DNA of 64,000 nt from Sanguinoderma infundibulare. Lineage: Eukaryota; Basidiomycota; Agaricomycetes; Polyporales; Polyporaceae. A model generated the notes under the pieces. The model had not been told where the DNA came from. It saw only the letters and a program-made list of their open reading frames with translations, and searched no databases. A program made the position numbers and the translations under genes. The number at the start of each line of letters is the position of its first letter. Within the stretch, counting starts at the first letter, position 1. Location: positions 1,240,001 through 1,304,000 of the forward strand of contig JAVLRN010000005.1 of the NCBI GenBank assembly GCA_032821775.1, in the 5' to 3' direction. Positions 46,709 to 57,722 of the stretch are shown piece after piece.

Positions 46709-48479
46709 ATGCTCGCACTCCGTTCGGCATCGCTGATCAAGCAGGCTCCTTCAGCCGCCCGGTGGGCGAGCACCGCCTCAAGCAAAGATCGGTTCAAAAT
46801 TCTCGTTGTCGGAGGAGGTATGTCATCCCACGACGCACCAATCATGTCTACCCGTCGGTCCTGATTGTTGCGCGTTTCCGCGGCGCGCGCAGGTTCCGCC
46901 GGATTGGCGGTGGCCAACCAGCTGTACAACCGTTTCAAGAGCGCCGGAAAGGCGTTGAACGAGGGCGACATCGCCATCCTGGATGCCGCCGAGTATCATT
47001 ACTACCAGGTACGAATGATCCTCGGTGCTGTCTCACGTCGATTACAGTGTCTAATTATCACATTGCCACACCACCGCCATTGCCGCTCCGTCCGGGTGGG
47101 AATCATGCATGCATAGCCCGCATGGTATGTAGGCAGTCAGTCGACTTATATGTCGCGCCTGGAGGACCGCCAGACGTAACTTACGCCTCCGCCACCCCCT
47201 CTTTGACAGGACTCTCGTTGGCGCAGGCTTGAAGCAGAAGGAGGACACACGCCGGAAGCTCGACACGCTTATTTCACCCCACCTTGCCCACATTCCTGAG
47301 AATGTCAAGCAGTTCGAGCCCAAGGAGAACGCTGTCACGACGTCATCCGGCCGCAAGATTGGATACGAGACCCTGGTCGTCGCGACCGGCCTCCAGACCA
47401 ACTGGTCTTCTATCCCGGGGCTCGAGAAAGCTCTCGCGGATCCGAGCTCGGGCGTGTCTTCGATCTATTCATACAACACTGCCGACAAGGTCTGGAGAGA
47501 CATCGACGCGCTCCGCTCCGGCAAGGCTATCTTTACCCAGCCCGCTGGGGTCATCAAGTGTGCCGGGGGTGAGTTTGCTGCTTCGTTCTCCTTACAGCGT
47601 CCATCTCAAAAGCGTGCGTTCCAAGCTCCCCAAAAAATCATGTGGATGGCCTGGGACAGGTTCCAGAGGACAGGTCGCGGGGACACGGTCTCCGTCGACT
47701 TCTATACCGGCACGCCTTCCATCTTCAGTGTCAAGAAGTACGCCGATGCGTTGCACGAGCTCCGCATACAGCGCGGCGTCGGCGGTTACTTCCAGCACAA
47801 CCTGATCAGCGTGAACCCGGAGGCCCACAAGGCGACCTTCAAGACCGCGGATGGCACGGTGGACGTTGACTACACCCTTCTTCACGTCTCCCCACCAATG
47901 GGTCCCCTCGAGGTCATGAAGGGCCAGCCAATCGTGGATCAAGCCGGATGGGTATCTGTCGACAAGGCTACGCTCCGCCACACGAACCCCGAGTACGGCA
48001 ACGTCTGGGCCCTGGGAGACTGCTCGAGCCTGCCGACCAGCAAGACTGCTGCCGCTGTGATTGCTCAGGCTCCGGTCCTGACCGAAAATTTGTTTTCCGT
48101 CGTTGAGACTGGCAAGATCGCGAACGCGGCATACGACGGCTACACCAGCTGTCCGGTAAGGCTCTTGCTTCTTTCTAAGCTTATGCGTCTGCGCTCACAT
48201 TGTACTTGTTCCTAGCTCTTGACTGGTTACGGTCAGCTCATGTTGGCTGAGTTCAAGTACGGTCTGGAGCCGAAGGAGACTTTCTCAAGCTTCCTTGGCG
48301 ACCAGGCTATCCCGCGGGCCGCGTACTACTACCTGAAGAAGGACTTCTTCCCCTGGGCATACTGGAACTTTATGGTTCGTGTCCTCCCCGCTTACACCAT
48401 CGACCTACTCACTCTTCCGCAGGTCAAGGGCAACTGGTTCGGATCTTCAGGGTTGATCCGGCCCACGTTTAGCCAATAG
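46709..48479 (+). CDS. Mitochondrial sulfide:quinone oxidoreductase
   Basis: Inner-membrane flavoprotein that oxidises sulfide and passes electrons to ubiquinone (SQOR; Hmt2 of fission yeast). The start at 46709 gives an Arg/Ser/Ala-rich mitochondrial presequence (MLALRSASLIKQAPSAARWA). The FAD motif FKILVVGGGSAGLAVANQLY is built across the first intron. DIAILDAAEYHYYQ then joins to TLVGAGLKQKEDTRRKL through an 8-nt exon at 47117-47124 (see findings). Later landmarks: YETLVVATGLQTNWSSIPGL, the redox cysteine in GVIKCAGAPQKIMWMA (after an intron following GTGAGTTT at 47570), LLHVSPPMGPLEVMKGQPIV, and GNVWALGDCSSLPTSKTAAA with the second cysteine. The C-terminal amphipathic part is AYYYLKKDFFPWAYWNFMVK. 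TAG at 48477-48479. About 450 residues, usual for the family. Confidence 0.94.
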
Positions 48480-48654
48480 ATGTACTTGTCGCATGTAACG
48501 CCATAACCTTCGATTACATTCATTCGTTTTATTATAAGCCCGATACGAGCTCCTGTTCCTGGAGGGTGCTCATCCTCAGGGTTCCGGAGAACGGTCATTG
48601 AGGAACGGAGAATGATGTATTGCTGCTGGACAATAGGGAATGCAGGGCAACCGG

Positions 48655-50012
48655 CTAGAACCCAAAGATGTCGTCAATCTCATCCCGCTTCTTTTTCTTC
48701 TTTTTCGTCTGTTTAGCAGAAACCCCTTCTATCTCGGTCTTCTTCCGCTTGGCAGCGTTCGCCGTGCCTGCAGTGGTTGGGACCGACGTCATTGCCGGAA
48801 CAGACGTTGGCATGGCGAGACCCGGCGCATATGATGCAGCTAATATTGGTTACTCATGCAGGCGTGAAGAGTACGGTGAAGGAAGCTTACGCAATTCGAG
48901 TTCGCTTGACAGGGAGAACGTTGTGATGTCGAGGCGTTCTTCCTCGTTAGAAGCCGGGAATAGCGGCGGACTGAAACGCGGAATTGGTGGAGCCACTGCT
49001 AGGGTGTCTTCCTGCTTGGGCGTTGGGGTGACACGGGCAAGCGTGTGACCAAGATCTTCCTCCAAGGTCTCGTTGGGTGTAGGAAACTTGGTCCCGGCCC
49101 TTGAAGTCGAGGCTGATGGGGCGGCAATCGGGGGAACGACATTGTTTTCAGGCAATCTCTTCACCTTTTGCACCTTGGACGGCTTCCACGGCGTTAGGCA
49201 CTGATCAAGAATACTGAACACTAATGATCGACTCACATGTAATGTTTTCAAGGCCGTATAGCTAGCGGACCAAGACACTTCGAGCGCAGCTTTTATCTCG
49301 GAGAGTAAGAGACGCATGCGCGACGCAATCGCAGCTAGTACAAGGACCAACTGGAGGAACGCGCCTGTCTGCATCATGAGCGTAAAAGACCTGTTGGATA
49401 TTCGTCAATAGCAAAGCAGACAAGTCGGCAACAACTTACTCGTAAGCACGTAACAAACGTTCTCGAGCCTATCGCGAGCGTGCGCTTCAGTCTCGGGACA
49501 TGGGTGTACTCAACCCTCCGGACGTACTCGGTCGATCAGAATACAGCATGCATTGCACCTCTCCAGAACGAACAGCAATGGTTTCGCGTCTGGATAGTTC
49601 GTCCACGGACCTTTCAAGATCTTCGTCCTACACATGTATATTGTCATGATAAAACGATGGAATATTTCGCTGACACTACTCACGTCCGGATGGACGCTTC
49701 GCCCCAAAACGAGAGTCGGAGACTCTCTACCACATCGTCCATGTGTACCTCGTCTACGCGCTCACCAAACTTCCTCATCTCAGCGACGCGCTGCCAGAAC
49801 AGAGCTGTGCGGTGTTGGTTCTTCCCCTTGTAGTACAGCCTCTCGAGGACTTGCAGTTCCGTACGATGGCTGGCGAGGGCGGTCTGCAGTCGGCGCGAGC
49901 ACGCCTTGAGTTGCTTGAGGACCGTGTCGATAGCCTGGTGGCATCCTGGATCCAGAGACGACCTTTGCGAGCAGTCCAAGGAGGGAAATGGCACATGGCG
50001 ACGCGGTGGCAT
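48655..50012 (-). CDS. RNase MRP subunit Rmp1-like protein
   Basis: Nucleolar protein component of RNase MRP, which cleaves pre-rRNA. The start at 50012 is followed by a helical region whose hallmark is LQVLERLYYKGKNQHRTALF then WQRVAEMRKFGERV (about 49860-49760), matching the Rmp1 RNA-binding helical domain. Further exons give WTNYPDAKPLLFVLERCNAC, SFTLMMQTGAFLQLVLVLAA and WSASYTALKTLHVSRSL. The last exon is basic and ends KKKKKKRDEIDDIFGF before the TAG at 48655-48657, a Lys tract plus acidic tail also typical of Rmp1 orthologues. Shares a 198 bp divergent spacer with the beta-adaptin gene. Exon joins in 49390-49700 are approximate. Confidence 0.8.
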
Positions 50013-50210
50013 CGTCTGGGGGCGTGCCCAGCTGGGGTCGGCTTTAAGTGGAACGGAGAAGAGCGTGGGCCGCGCTGGCGCTTGTGATTAGAGCACGTCT
50101 TGGAGCTATATCCTCGGCTATCCTCGTCTCTAGATCTCGCGGTCATATACCCCAGACACTGGCTCGTCACGAAACACAGCGACTGTGAAGGCGGTGGTTA
50201 GGTCCTCAAG

Positions 50211-52893
50211 ATGAGTGGGCAGGGCGGCCAAGACGCCAAGTTCTTCCAGCGGGGAAAGATCCAGGTGCGCGACAGGATGCGAGACGTGGTACTCCCGGCC
50301 CTGGTCCTAAGCAGCATGTTGACAGGAATTCCGCGCGGAGTTGGAGGCGGCGGAGTCAAAGGACAAGAAGTTCACCAAGCGGAAGACCGTCCTCAAGAAG
50401 ATTGTCGCGAATATAACCATGGGCAATGACAGTGTGTACTCGGCTCCTTGCTACCTCACGGAGAGACACTGATGGAGTCGGCGTGTGGGCTAGTGTCTCC
50501 CCTGTTCACCGATGTTGTACAATCCCTGGGTGCCCCGCTCTTGGAGATCAAGAAGAGTGCGTGCTGAGGGCATTGGTATGTCTCCTCTCGGATGCTTACG
50601 CCGTATACAGTGGTATACCTATTCCTTGTATGCTACGGTCGGCAGAAGGCAGACCAGCTACACCTCGTCATTCCGCATTTCCTGCAGGTATGTTCCGCCT
50701 GTACTCCTGCTTTGCCCATGGATCTCTTGACAACTTGCAGGATTGCAATGACCGCAACCCTCTAGTCCGGGCCCTTGCCATCCGGACCATGTCCTATATA
50801 CCCACACCCATCGTCATCGAAGCGTTGACAGAACAGCTGAGGCATTGCCTGAAGGACCGTGACCCTTACGTTCGCAAGACCGCCGCTATATGTGTCGCCA
50901 AGCTGTACACCGCTGACCCGCGGAAAGCGGAGAAGGGTGGCTTCGTGGAGATGCTTCGAGATCTGCTACTAGACTCGAACGCGACGGTAGTGGCAAACGC
51001 TGTAGCTGCGCTGTCGGAGATCGGAGATCGTCAAGACGGCGTTATCTTCAAGCTCAACTTGACGGTTGCCAACAAACTCTTGACCGCCTTGGGCGAGAGC
51101 TCAGAGTATGTTTGTTTCTGGTTTGTTTCAATTCATGAGCTGATCATGATCGCATAGATGGGGAACCATATACATCCTGGACTCTCTTCTACGATACGTG
51201 CCGGAGCGACATATCGACGCGGAGATGATGGCGGAACGGGTTATCGTGCAGCTCAATCATGCCAACTCTGCGGTAGTCCTCACGTCGATCAAAGTCCTGC
51301 TATACCTCATGAACTACATGGAGAACCGGAAGTTGATGGAGTACATCTGCAAGAAGATGGGTCCTCCATTAGGTCTGTCTCTGCTATTGAATGCCCCGCG
51401 ACGTCATCTAATTTCTCTACAGTAACTCTGCTATCCTCGGGCCCGGAGGTTCAATACGTCGCATTGCGAAATATCCTGCTCATTATCCAACGGCGACCGT
51501 CGGTATTGAAGAATGACGTTAAAGTGTTCTTCTGCAAGTACAATGACCCGATATACGTCAAGCTTGCCAAACTTGAGATTATGTACCGCCTGGCGCGAGA
51601 GGAGAATGCCAAGGAGGTCCTTGCGGAACTGCAAGAGTGAGAAATTTTGGTCTATCACTATGTTCTATGATTCTGATCGGTGTGCTGCAGGTACGCTTCG
51701 GAGGTGGACATCGACTTCGTACGCAAAGCCGTGCGTTCAATAGGCCGACTGGCAATCAAGGTCCAACCTGCAGCGGACTCGTGCATACAGGCCCTCTTGG
51801 ACCTTATGGAGACGAAGGTTTCCTACGTGGTGCAGGAGGCGGTCATTGTGATCAAGGACGTCTTCCGGCGATATCCCGGGAAGTACGAGGGCATCATCCC
51901 CACATTGTGTGAACACCTTGATCTTCTTGACGAGCCAGAATCCAAGGCTGCTGTTATTTGGATCATCGGACAGTTCGCGAACCGCATCGACAACGCCGAC
52001 GAACTCATGGACGATCTGACATACACATTCCTTGAAGAGCCGACAGAGGTGCGACATCTCCCATGTTAACTACGCATCAATATTAACGCTTCTCGTAGGT
52101 ACAACTGGCGTTGCTGACAGCTGCGGTCAAATTGTTCATCTACAAGGCGCACTCGGACACGACCAAGGCGCTCGTGCACAAGGTGCTGAAGTGGGCGACG
52201 GAGGATGTCGACAATCCGGACCTTCGTGATCGCGGGTTCATGTACTGGCGCATGCTCGCCATCAACCCCGCCGTCGCCGGCGAGATCGTCCTCGCCGAGA
52301 AGCCCGCGATTACCACTGATGCGGACCGAATGGACAGAGGGGCACTCGACCAGCTCCTCCTGCACACAGGAACGTTGGGCAGCATCTATCACAAGAACCC
52401 AGAGGTTCGTTCGTTCGTCCGCCCATCGTAGTCTGGGCTCTCTGCAGTCAGAACGTATCGCTGATGTGACGTCGTGAACTAGACGTTTATCCGCAACGCC
52501 ACGGGCAGGGCACTCACCGACAGCCCAGCGCTGAACCCGCTGTCGCGACAGGTCCTCGTTCCGGCATCCCGTCCAAGCCTCCCTCATGCCGCCATCGTCG
52601 TGTCAGGCCCCGGACCACAGGAGCCTTCGCCGTCCAATGGCACGAATGGGAACCTCGTGCCGGCTGGCGACTCTCCGGAGCCTACGAAGAACGGCTCGAC
52701 GGGAGACCTCGTGGCCAGGAGCGAGTCGCAGGAGAGTCCGAGCAACGAGGACGCTGACGGGGATGACGACGAGGGTCCGGTTGCCCCGCGACCTACCACG
52801 GACCCGTATGCTGGCTTGGACAGCGCGTTTGGCGGAGGCTATGTCGCGGACGAGCCGCGTCCGCAGAACCAGGACCTACTGGACTTGATATGA
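50211..52893 (+). CDS. Adaptor complex beta subunit (beta-adaptin, AP-1/AP-2 type)
   Basis: Large chain of a clathrin adaptor complex. The start at 50211 (aagATGAGTGGG) leads into KFFQRGKIQ, spliced to [20 protein letters not shown] and [12 protein letters not shown]; the Met of MSPLFTDVV is formed across an intron. The armadillo trunk is highly conserved: [100 protein letters not shown] and [20 protein letters not shown]. The hinge (52600-52850) is Ser/Pro/Asp-rich. The protein ends NQDLLDLI, a clathrin-box-like tail, without the long ear domain of animal beta chains, as in other fungi. About ten introns. AP-1 versus AP-2 cannot be decided without a tree. Confidence 0.92.
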
Positions 52894-53263
52894 TGATGAT
52901 AGTGACCTTCGCAAGTGCTTGTATACTATTCTATGGATGTAATGTATTACGCCGATTCGTGCTTCAAGCTTTGACGGCTGACAGTCGCCCTCCGCCGACT
53001 CGACACACCGGAACGCATAGCGTCCTCGCGCGCGCATTCAGTTGAACGAGTGTTGTACATCGATGTCCATGGTATTGATACAAGGATATAATTACTATCT
53101 ATGACTTTGCCATTCTACGGTTTCGTTGGTATCTCGAAGACGCGCCGTGTACACTACCGATGCGTGACCGAACGTTCAAATTCCGCACATATGCGTTCAT
53201 CTTCATCACAGCTCGAGACGCTGTTGTTCTATTACCGCCCCACAGCTGTGACGTCCACACTTG
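52894..53263. other. Convergent 3' spacer
   Basis: 370 bp between the stops of the beta-adaptin (+) and OTU protease (-) genes. AT-rich stretch with ATAATTACTATCTATGA-like sequence near 53090; no coding signal. Confidence 0.35.
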
Positions 53264-54303
53264 CTATTGGTGGAGGGCGGATTTGATTGTGTTGACGAAA
53301 GACTTCGGTCTCAAGGAGTTGTAGTGCTAGGAAAAAGATTGGTAAGTGTGTATCCTTCGCTGTGAAGGGAAAGTCGCGCAGTACCTCCCCAAGGCCATAT
53401 AGTCGCCGGTGATAACTGATATACACGACATGGTTCTTGCCCGCAGTCGTGAAGTCTTCGCCGTGTACGACGACCGGCGGTGTGCCTCCTTGGACAACAT
53501 GGATCGGTACGCGGTACGCCCGGCTGAGAGCCAGGATTTCAGGTTCGCCTCCCCACGCGGCCGTCGAGCGCATTGTCGTGCAGTACTTCTGGAACTTTTC
53601 GGGAGTCATGAGGCCGGCGTCCGTCGCACCGACAGCATCCTCCCCAACCTCAGAGGGGAGGAAGGGGAGGAAGTCATCTGGATGGGTCTGTATGTGATCT
53701 GCAGCGGCGATTCGGCATGTTTGGAACGTTGCCTGTGCGCTGGGCAGGATGCCTAAGAGCGCAAGCTGGTCCGCTACAGCGGAGAAGAGGCAATGGCCGT
53801 CCGGGGGGATCTGCAGAACCAGGGTTTGGAAACCCAAGATATGGCCCGAGGGCAAGCCAGCACACTTACCTCATGCATCTGTAGACCCAACCCGTCGCAT
53901 GTCCGCTTGATGTTCGCTTCTTCCTGTTGCGCTTGGCGTTGAATCCGTGCGTCCGCCTCGGCGTCGTTTGGAGCGTAGCTTTCTGCGAGCTCTGCTGCCT
54001 TCCTCGCCTATCCGTAGACGCTTCAGTTTGCCACCAATATAGCTCAGTGCTTTATCCACGCACCTGCCTTGCTTTGAACCTTGCCTTGCTGTCCTTCTTC
54101 GGCGTATCGCTTAGGTCGTCCGCGGCGTCTTTGATGTGCATGTCGCTGAGGACCGTCGCAGATTCCTGTTGGGCGACCGCGTCCTTAGAGTCTAGTTGTG
54201 CCAGAAGGTCGTCCATCAACGCGTCGTCGTCTACTGGGTTATCCAAAGGTGCTGATTGCGGCGGGGACAGCATCTTTTTCAGTCTGCTCTTCTTTGGGGC
54301 CAT
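53264..54303 (-). CDS. OTU-family deubiquitinase, Otu2/OTUD6 type
   Basis: Cysteine protease that removes ubiquitin. The start at 54303 gives a Lys-rich opening (MAPKKSRLKKML) and a charged coiled-coil region (about 54300-53900; YAPNDAEADARIQRQAQQEE, CDGLGLQMHE) like Otu2/OTUD6B, which bind ribosomes. The catalytic block IPPDGHCLFSAVADQLALLG carries the Asp and the nucleophilic Cys. Downstream are MTPEKFQKYCTTMRSTAAWG, WGGEPEILALSRAYRVPIHV and YHRRLYGLGE, where the exon stops; a 62 bp intron (about 53381-53320) then joins to HYNSLRPK, so the catalytic His is the first residue of the last exon. TAG at 53264-53266. About 290 residues, full length for the family. Confidence 0.92.
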
Positions 54304-54720
54304 AGTAGGGTCTGCAAACGAGGGCGCGCCGTACGTCTATGACTTCCATGTCGAAAATTGTTATTGGCGTACCTTCTGGTATTTTGTGGATGAAGTCTGG
54401 TATGCGAGGCGGTAAGGATCTTTGGCATGTACCAGCCCAGAGTGTGGGGAGTGCTGAGCGGAGATTTGAGATAGCTCCTAACCCCAAGGAAGGACCGGTC
54501 CGGGAAACGGTCCGAGCATCTGCCGGTTCAGACTCGTTGCACTCAGCAGCTTGTCCGGATCCCTAGCTTGTCCTCCGCACTCAGTACTCAGACCAGGACA
54601 TGACTCAAACACTTACATTACTCATCTCTTCCGTCCGAGGCTCTCACACAACTCAGACCTCTCTGTACCAGCCTGAGCTCTTGCCACCGCATATCACCTC
54701 TTCGGTCGCACTCATACAAT
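54304..54720. other. Upstream region of the OTU gene
   Basis: 417 bp between the OTU start and the aldo-keto reductase remnant. No sequence resembling the missing N-terminal half of the reductase is visible on the plus strand. Confidence 0.4.
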
Positions 54721-55125
54721 GGCTCCGGTCCCGACGCCCATGCTCCAACTGGCGGTCGATTCGATTCTAGCAGCAATCTCGGTATCATGTATCGAGCTCG
54801 CTGCCTCAAAAATGGATACTTCGATGCACTCAACTACCTCAAGCCCATCTCCGTATGTACTCACGCATTCCTTCCTGGTCTTTAGTGGGTCTTGCACTGA
54901 CCTCCACGTGTTTGGATTTGGATTTAGGAGAAACATGGCCTCCGGCTCACGGAGATCGCATTGCGTTGGATTCAGCATCCTTCCATTCTGACCTCCCAAG
55001 ACAGAATCATCCTTGATGCCTGCAGCGCCGCTCAACTTCCGACGCAGAATCTTGAGGACAGCGAAAAAGGTCCTCTCCCTGAGGAAGTAGTGCAAGCGTT
55101 GGACGAGGCATGTCTTATTGTCTGA
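54721..55125 (+). pseudogene. 5'-truncated aldo-keto reductase (AKR7/aflatoxin-aldehyde-reductase-like) remnant
   Basis: The frame beginning near 54721 reads the C-terminal third of an aldo-keto reductase: APTGGRFDSSSNLGIMYRA, then CLKNGYFDALNYLKPIS, then after a 75 bp GT-AG intron (54853-54927) EKHGLRLTEIALRWIQHPSI, and QNLEDSEKGPLPEEVVQALD, ending at TGA 55123-55125. Reading frame, stop and intron are all intact. The N-terminal barrel with the catalytic Asp-Tyr-Lys-His residues is missing: only 417 bp separate this from the divergent OTU start, and nothing similar is there. It looks like a gene fragment left by a partial duplication or deletion. A few non-consensus cysteines (DACSAAQ, DEACLIV) hint at relaxed constraint. 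Confidence 0.75.
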
Positions 55126-55822
55126 GCGAGCGCATCAACGTTCTGGAGATGATGGATCGACCAGATTATTTAACCTGCTGTGTGTAGTATCTTTAGGTAA
55201 ATACACCACGACTCTCTCCAGTACCATTGCAGCGGGCTGTAAACCACTAACATGACATTTATACAGACATGTATGTCGGCGCGTGTATCCAAGGCAAAGT
55301 GTGCTTCCAAAACTATGGCTAAAACTGGATTTGGAACCTAGAAAGTGAGGTCATTGCAGCAAACCGACCCACTGACGTGATAGGGCGCCGCATCTGGGCA
55401 CGAACGGCCATTACTTCGTTATCCGCCGTCCACATTGCGTCTGGCCAAGACATAGTCATGAGGTCAAGTTACCAACTGAGTCTATCTATCCTTTGACCTT
55501 GGTGTCGCCCCTATCCAAACAGAGCTCGATGTCTTCTTGGCCGCGCGACGATCAGGCTCTGCCCAACGAAACTCCATGTGGCGACTTCATTTCATGTCCC
55601 ATTGTGAATGTATAGGGCATGTCCAAGTACAACGGCGCGAGGCCTGCAATGCGTTGGCGTTGAATGCCTCGCATTTCTAGGTGGGGTGGCTTCGACATCA
55701 GCCCCACAGCGCTCATTTTACCAGATTGGGACCCGACTCCTTTTACCTTCTCCACTCTTTACCGCCCGCGAATCAATCATACTGACGATGACATCTCTCA
55801 GCCACGGCATTCGTCGTGTTCG
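55126..55822. other. Intergenic, nothing recognised
   Basis: About 700 bp downstream of the reductase remnant. Short frames only; no further reductase sequence found. Confidence 0.35.
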
Positions 55823-56074
55823 TCACGGTGCTGTGGCATCCATATCGTGGAACATTGCCCCCGTAACAATGCAGGCCGGCCTACTGGCCATTTTGCGGGC
55901 ACTCTCAGGTCCTCCGCCCCTCTCTGCCTTGTGTGGGGCGAGCTCCAACCTGTCGGGATCTCGGGACCGTGGAGTGTTCGAGGTTGCCGATGGTTGAGTG
56001 CTCACCTCGGTCAAGAGTCTCGGTGACGCCACCACATCCGATGGTTCCGTCTCTGGCGTAGGTAGTGACGCCAT
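55823..56074 (-). CDS. Possible small protein, 83 residues, unknown
   Basis: Single frame from the ATG at 56074 to TGA at 55823, opening MASLPTPETEPSDVV and continuing as a Ser/Pro/Arg-rich, probably disordered chain. Its start lies only 134 bp from the divergent start at 56209. It could be a real small gene, the first exon of a longer one, or chance openness. No family is recognised. Confidence 0.22.
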   Translation of the reverse strand: MASLPTPETEPSDVVASPRLLTEVSTQPSATSNTPRSRDPDRLELAPHKAERGGGPESARKMASRPACIVTGAMFHDMDATAP

Positions 56075-56208
56075 GATCTCAAAGCGGCCTCCTAAGGCTT
56101 ACCTCGTCTTTTAAAGGTGGATGGCGCAAAAGTTCTCCGAGTCTACTCTCTCGTGGGCATCGTCTCTTATAGCCCAACGCGTCTCTCTACTACTCCAAAC
56201 CAGCGGAC

Positions 56209-57359
56209 ATGGCGACTGTTACGCTTCCGGGGGGCGTTCCGACTGTCATCCCCGGCCCATTTGGAGGGTCGCTCAATCATAACCGTCCCACCGCGGACAG
56301 GCACATCACCCAAGGTGGTACAGACTGGGCGTGGACGGTGTTCGCGCTTATGCTCGTCAGTGACTTCGCCGTAATCATCTGGACGTTCGTCGTAAGCGGG
56401 CTTCATTCGTTGATGATCGTCATCGTTCTCATGTTCGTTTATAGAGGCCACGAGGAACGCGTCTATTCCACCAGATCGCCGTCATCGTTTTAACGACCGC
56501 GAGCATAGCGTACTTTTCGATGGCTTCCGATCTAGGTGCTACCCCGATCCAAGCTGAGTTCCACCGGCAGCACACCGACGCGCGTCAAATCTGGGTGTGT
56601 TGTTTTCCCTTTGTTTTTGATTCGAGCGGACGCCTGACATATTTCCCAGTATGTACGGTACATACAGTACTTCATCACCTTCCCGCTGCTTTTACTGGAA
56701 CTTCTGCTCGCAACGGGTCTTTCCTTCGCCGACATCTTCACCACGCTCTTCATGGCATGGGTCGTCGTCGTGACGGGGCTGGTCGGTGCCCTCGTGCGAA
56801 CAAGTTACAAGTGGGGTTACTTCGCTCTCGGCGTCGCCGCACTGTTTTACATATGGTGCGTAATCTTTGCGCAAACGAACGTGATCACGCCAAGATGTCC
56901 CTTGGTTTACGCATGCCTTCCAGGTATGTCCTCCTCTTCCACGCTCCCCGCAGCACCTTCGCGGCGGGCGGGGCGACGCGTAACGAGTACTGGCTCGGCG
57001 CCACGTACTTCTCCTTCCTCCTCCTCATTTACCCGGTCGCGTGGGGGGTCTGCGAGGGTTCCAACCACGTCTCCCCGACCGGCGAGTTCATCTGGTACGG
57101 CATCCTCGATCTCTTCGCTGGCCCCATCTTCCTCTTTGGCATCCTCATCTCCATCCGCTCCATTGACTACGGCGGATTCGGCCTCATTTCAACCAAGTAC
57201 TCGGAGGGCATACACGAAACGCATCACCGTGGCGGTATGGCGACTCGCGGCGGCGCAGCCCCTGCTGCCCCCGGCGGCGCCCCTGTACCTGGTGCGACCG
57301 ATGTTGGGCAAGCCCCCGGTACCTATCCCCAGACCACCGACGTGCCACGTTCGGTGTAG
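56209..57359 (+). CDS. Opsin-related seven-helix membrane protein (Hsp30/Mrh1/Yro2 type)
   Basis: Member of the fungal microbial-rhodopsin superfamily, probably in the plasma membrane. Four exons join in frame; helices are read as WAWTVFALMLVSDFAVIIWT, HQIAVIVLTTASIAYFSMA, YVRYIQYFITFPLLLLELLL, FMAWVVVVTGLVGALVRTS, YFALGVAALFYIWYVLLF, YFSFLLLIYPVAWGVCEG and FIWYGILDLFAGPIFLFGIL. Aligned to bacteriorhodopsin by eye: Arg82 is kept, Asp85 is Gln, Asp96 is Glu, Tyr185/Pro186/Trp189 and Asp212 are kept, but the retinal Lys216 is Gly (codon 57120-57122). So it cannot form the Schiff base and is an opsin-related protein, in yeast linked to stress and membrane pH. The tail is Gly/Ala/Pro-rich. The start at 56209 precedes helix A by about 35 residues. 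Confidence 0.9.
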
Positions 57360-57722
57360 GTCACAGGTGCGGCAGGGCGCAGCGTGGAATGTTGTTGGAG
57401 CCCGAGGAACAAGTTGTGTTAATCGTCGCGCTAGAACCCTCTCATCTACCTACCCATGCTTTTCCTCCTTTCTAATGCTTGTACGTATAGCGGCAACTTT
57501 CGGTTTTGTATCATAATTTGCAATCCACCTGTACCATTAGGCGATATTACCTGCGTCGCTTCCGTGTGAACCTTGGCTTCCGAAGCAAGTTTTCTTCAGC
57601 TTCAGTCCTGCAATCCTTGGAAGCCAGCTACGATAAACGAGGATGCGAACCAATTAATTCACATGGTATAGTAGCCACTAATACATCAAGCTATAGCAAG
57701 CACTGGACAGATCGTGATGGGC
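57360..57722. other. Convergent 3' spacer
   Basis: 363 bp between the opsin-related gene (+) and the transcription factor gene (-). AT-richer than its surroundings, with no coding signal. Confidence 0.35.
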
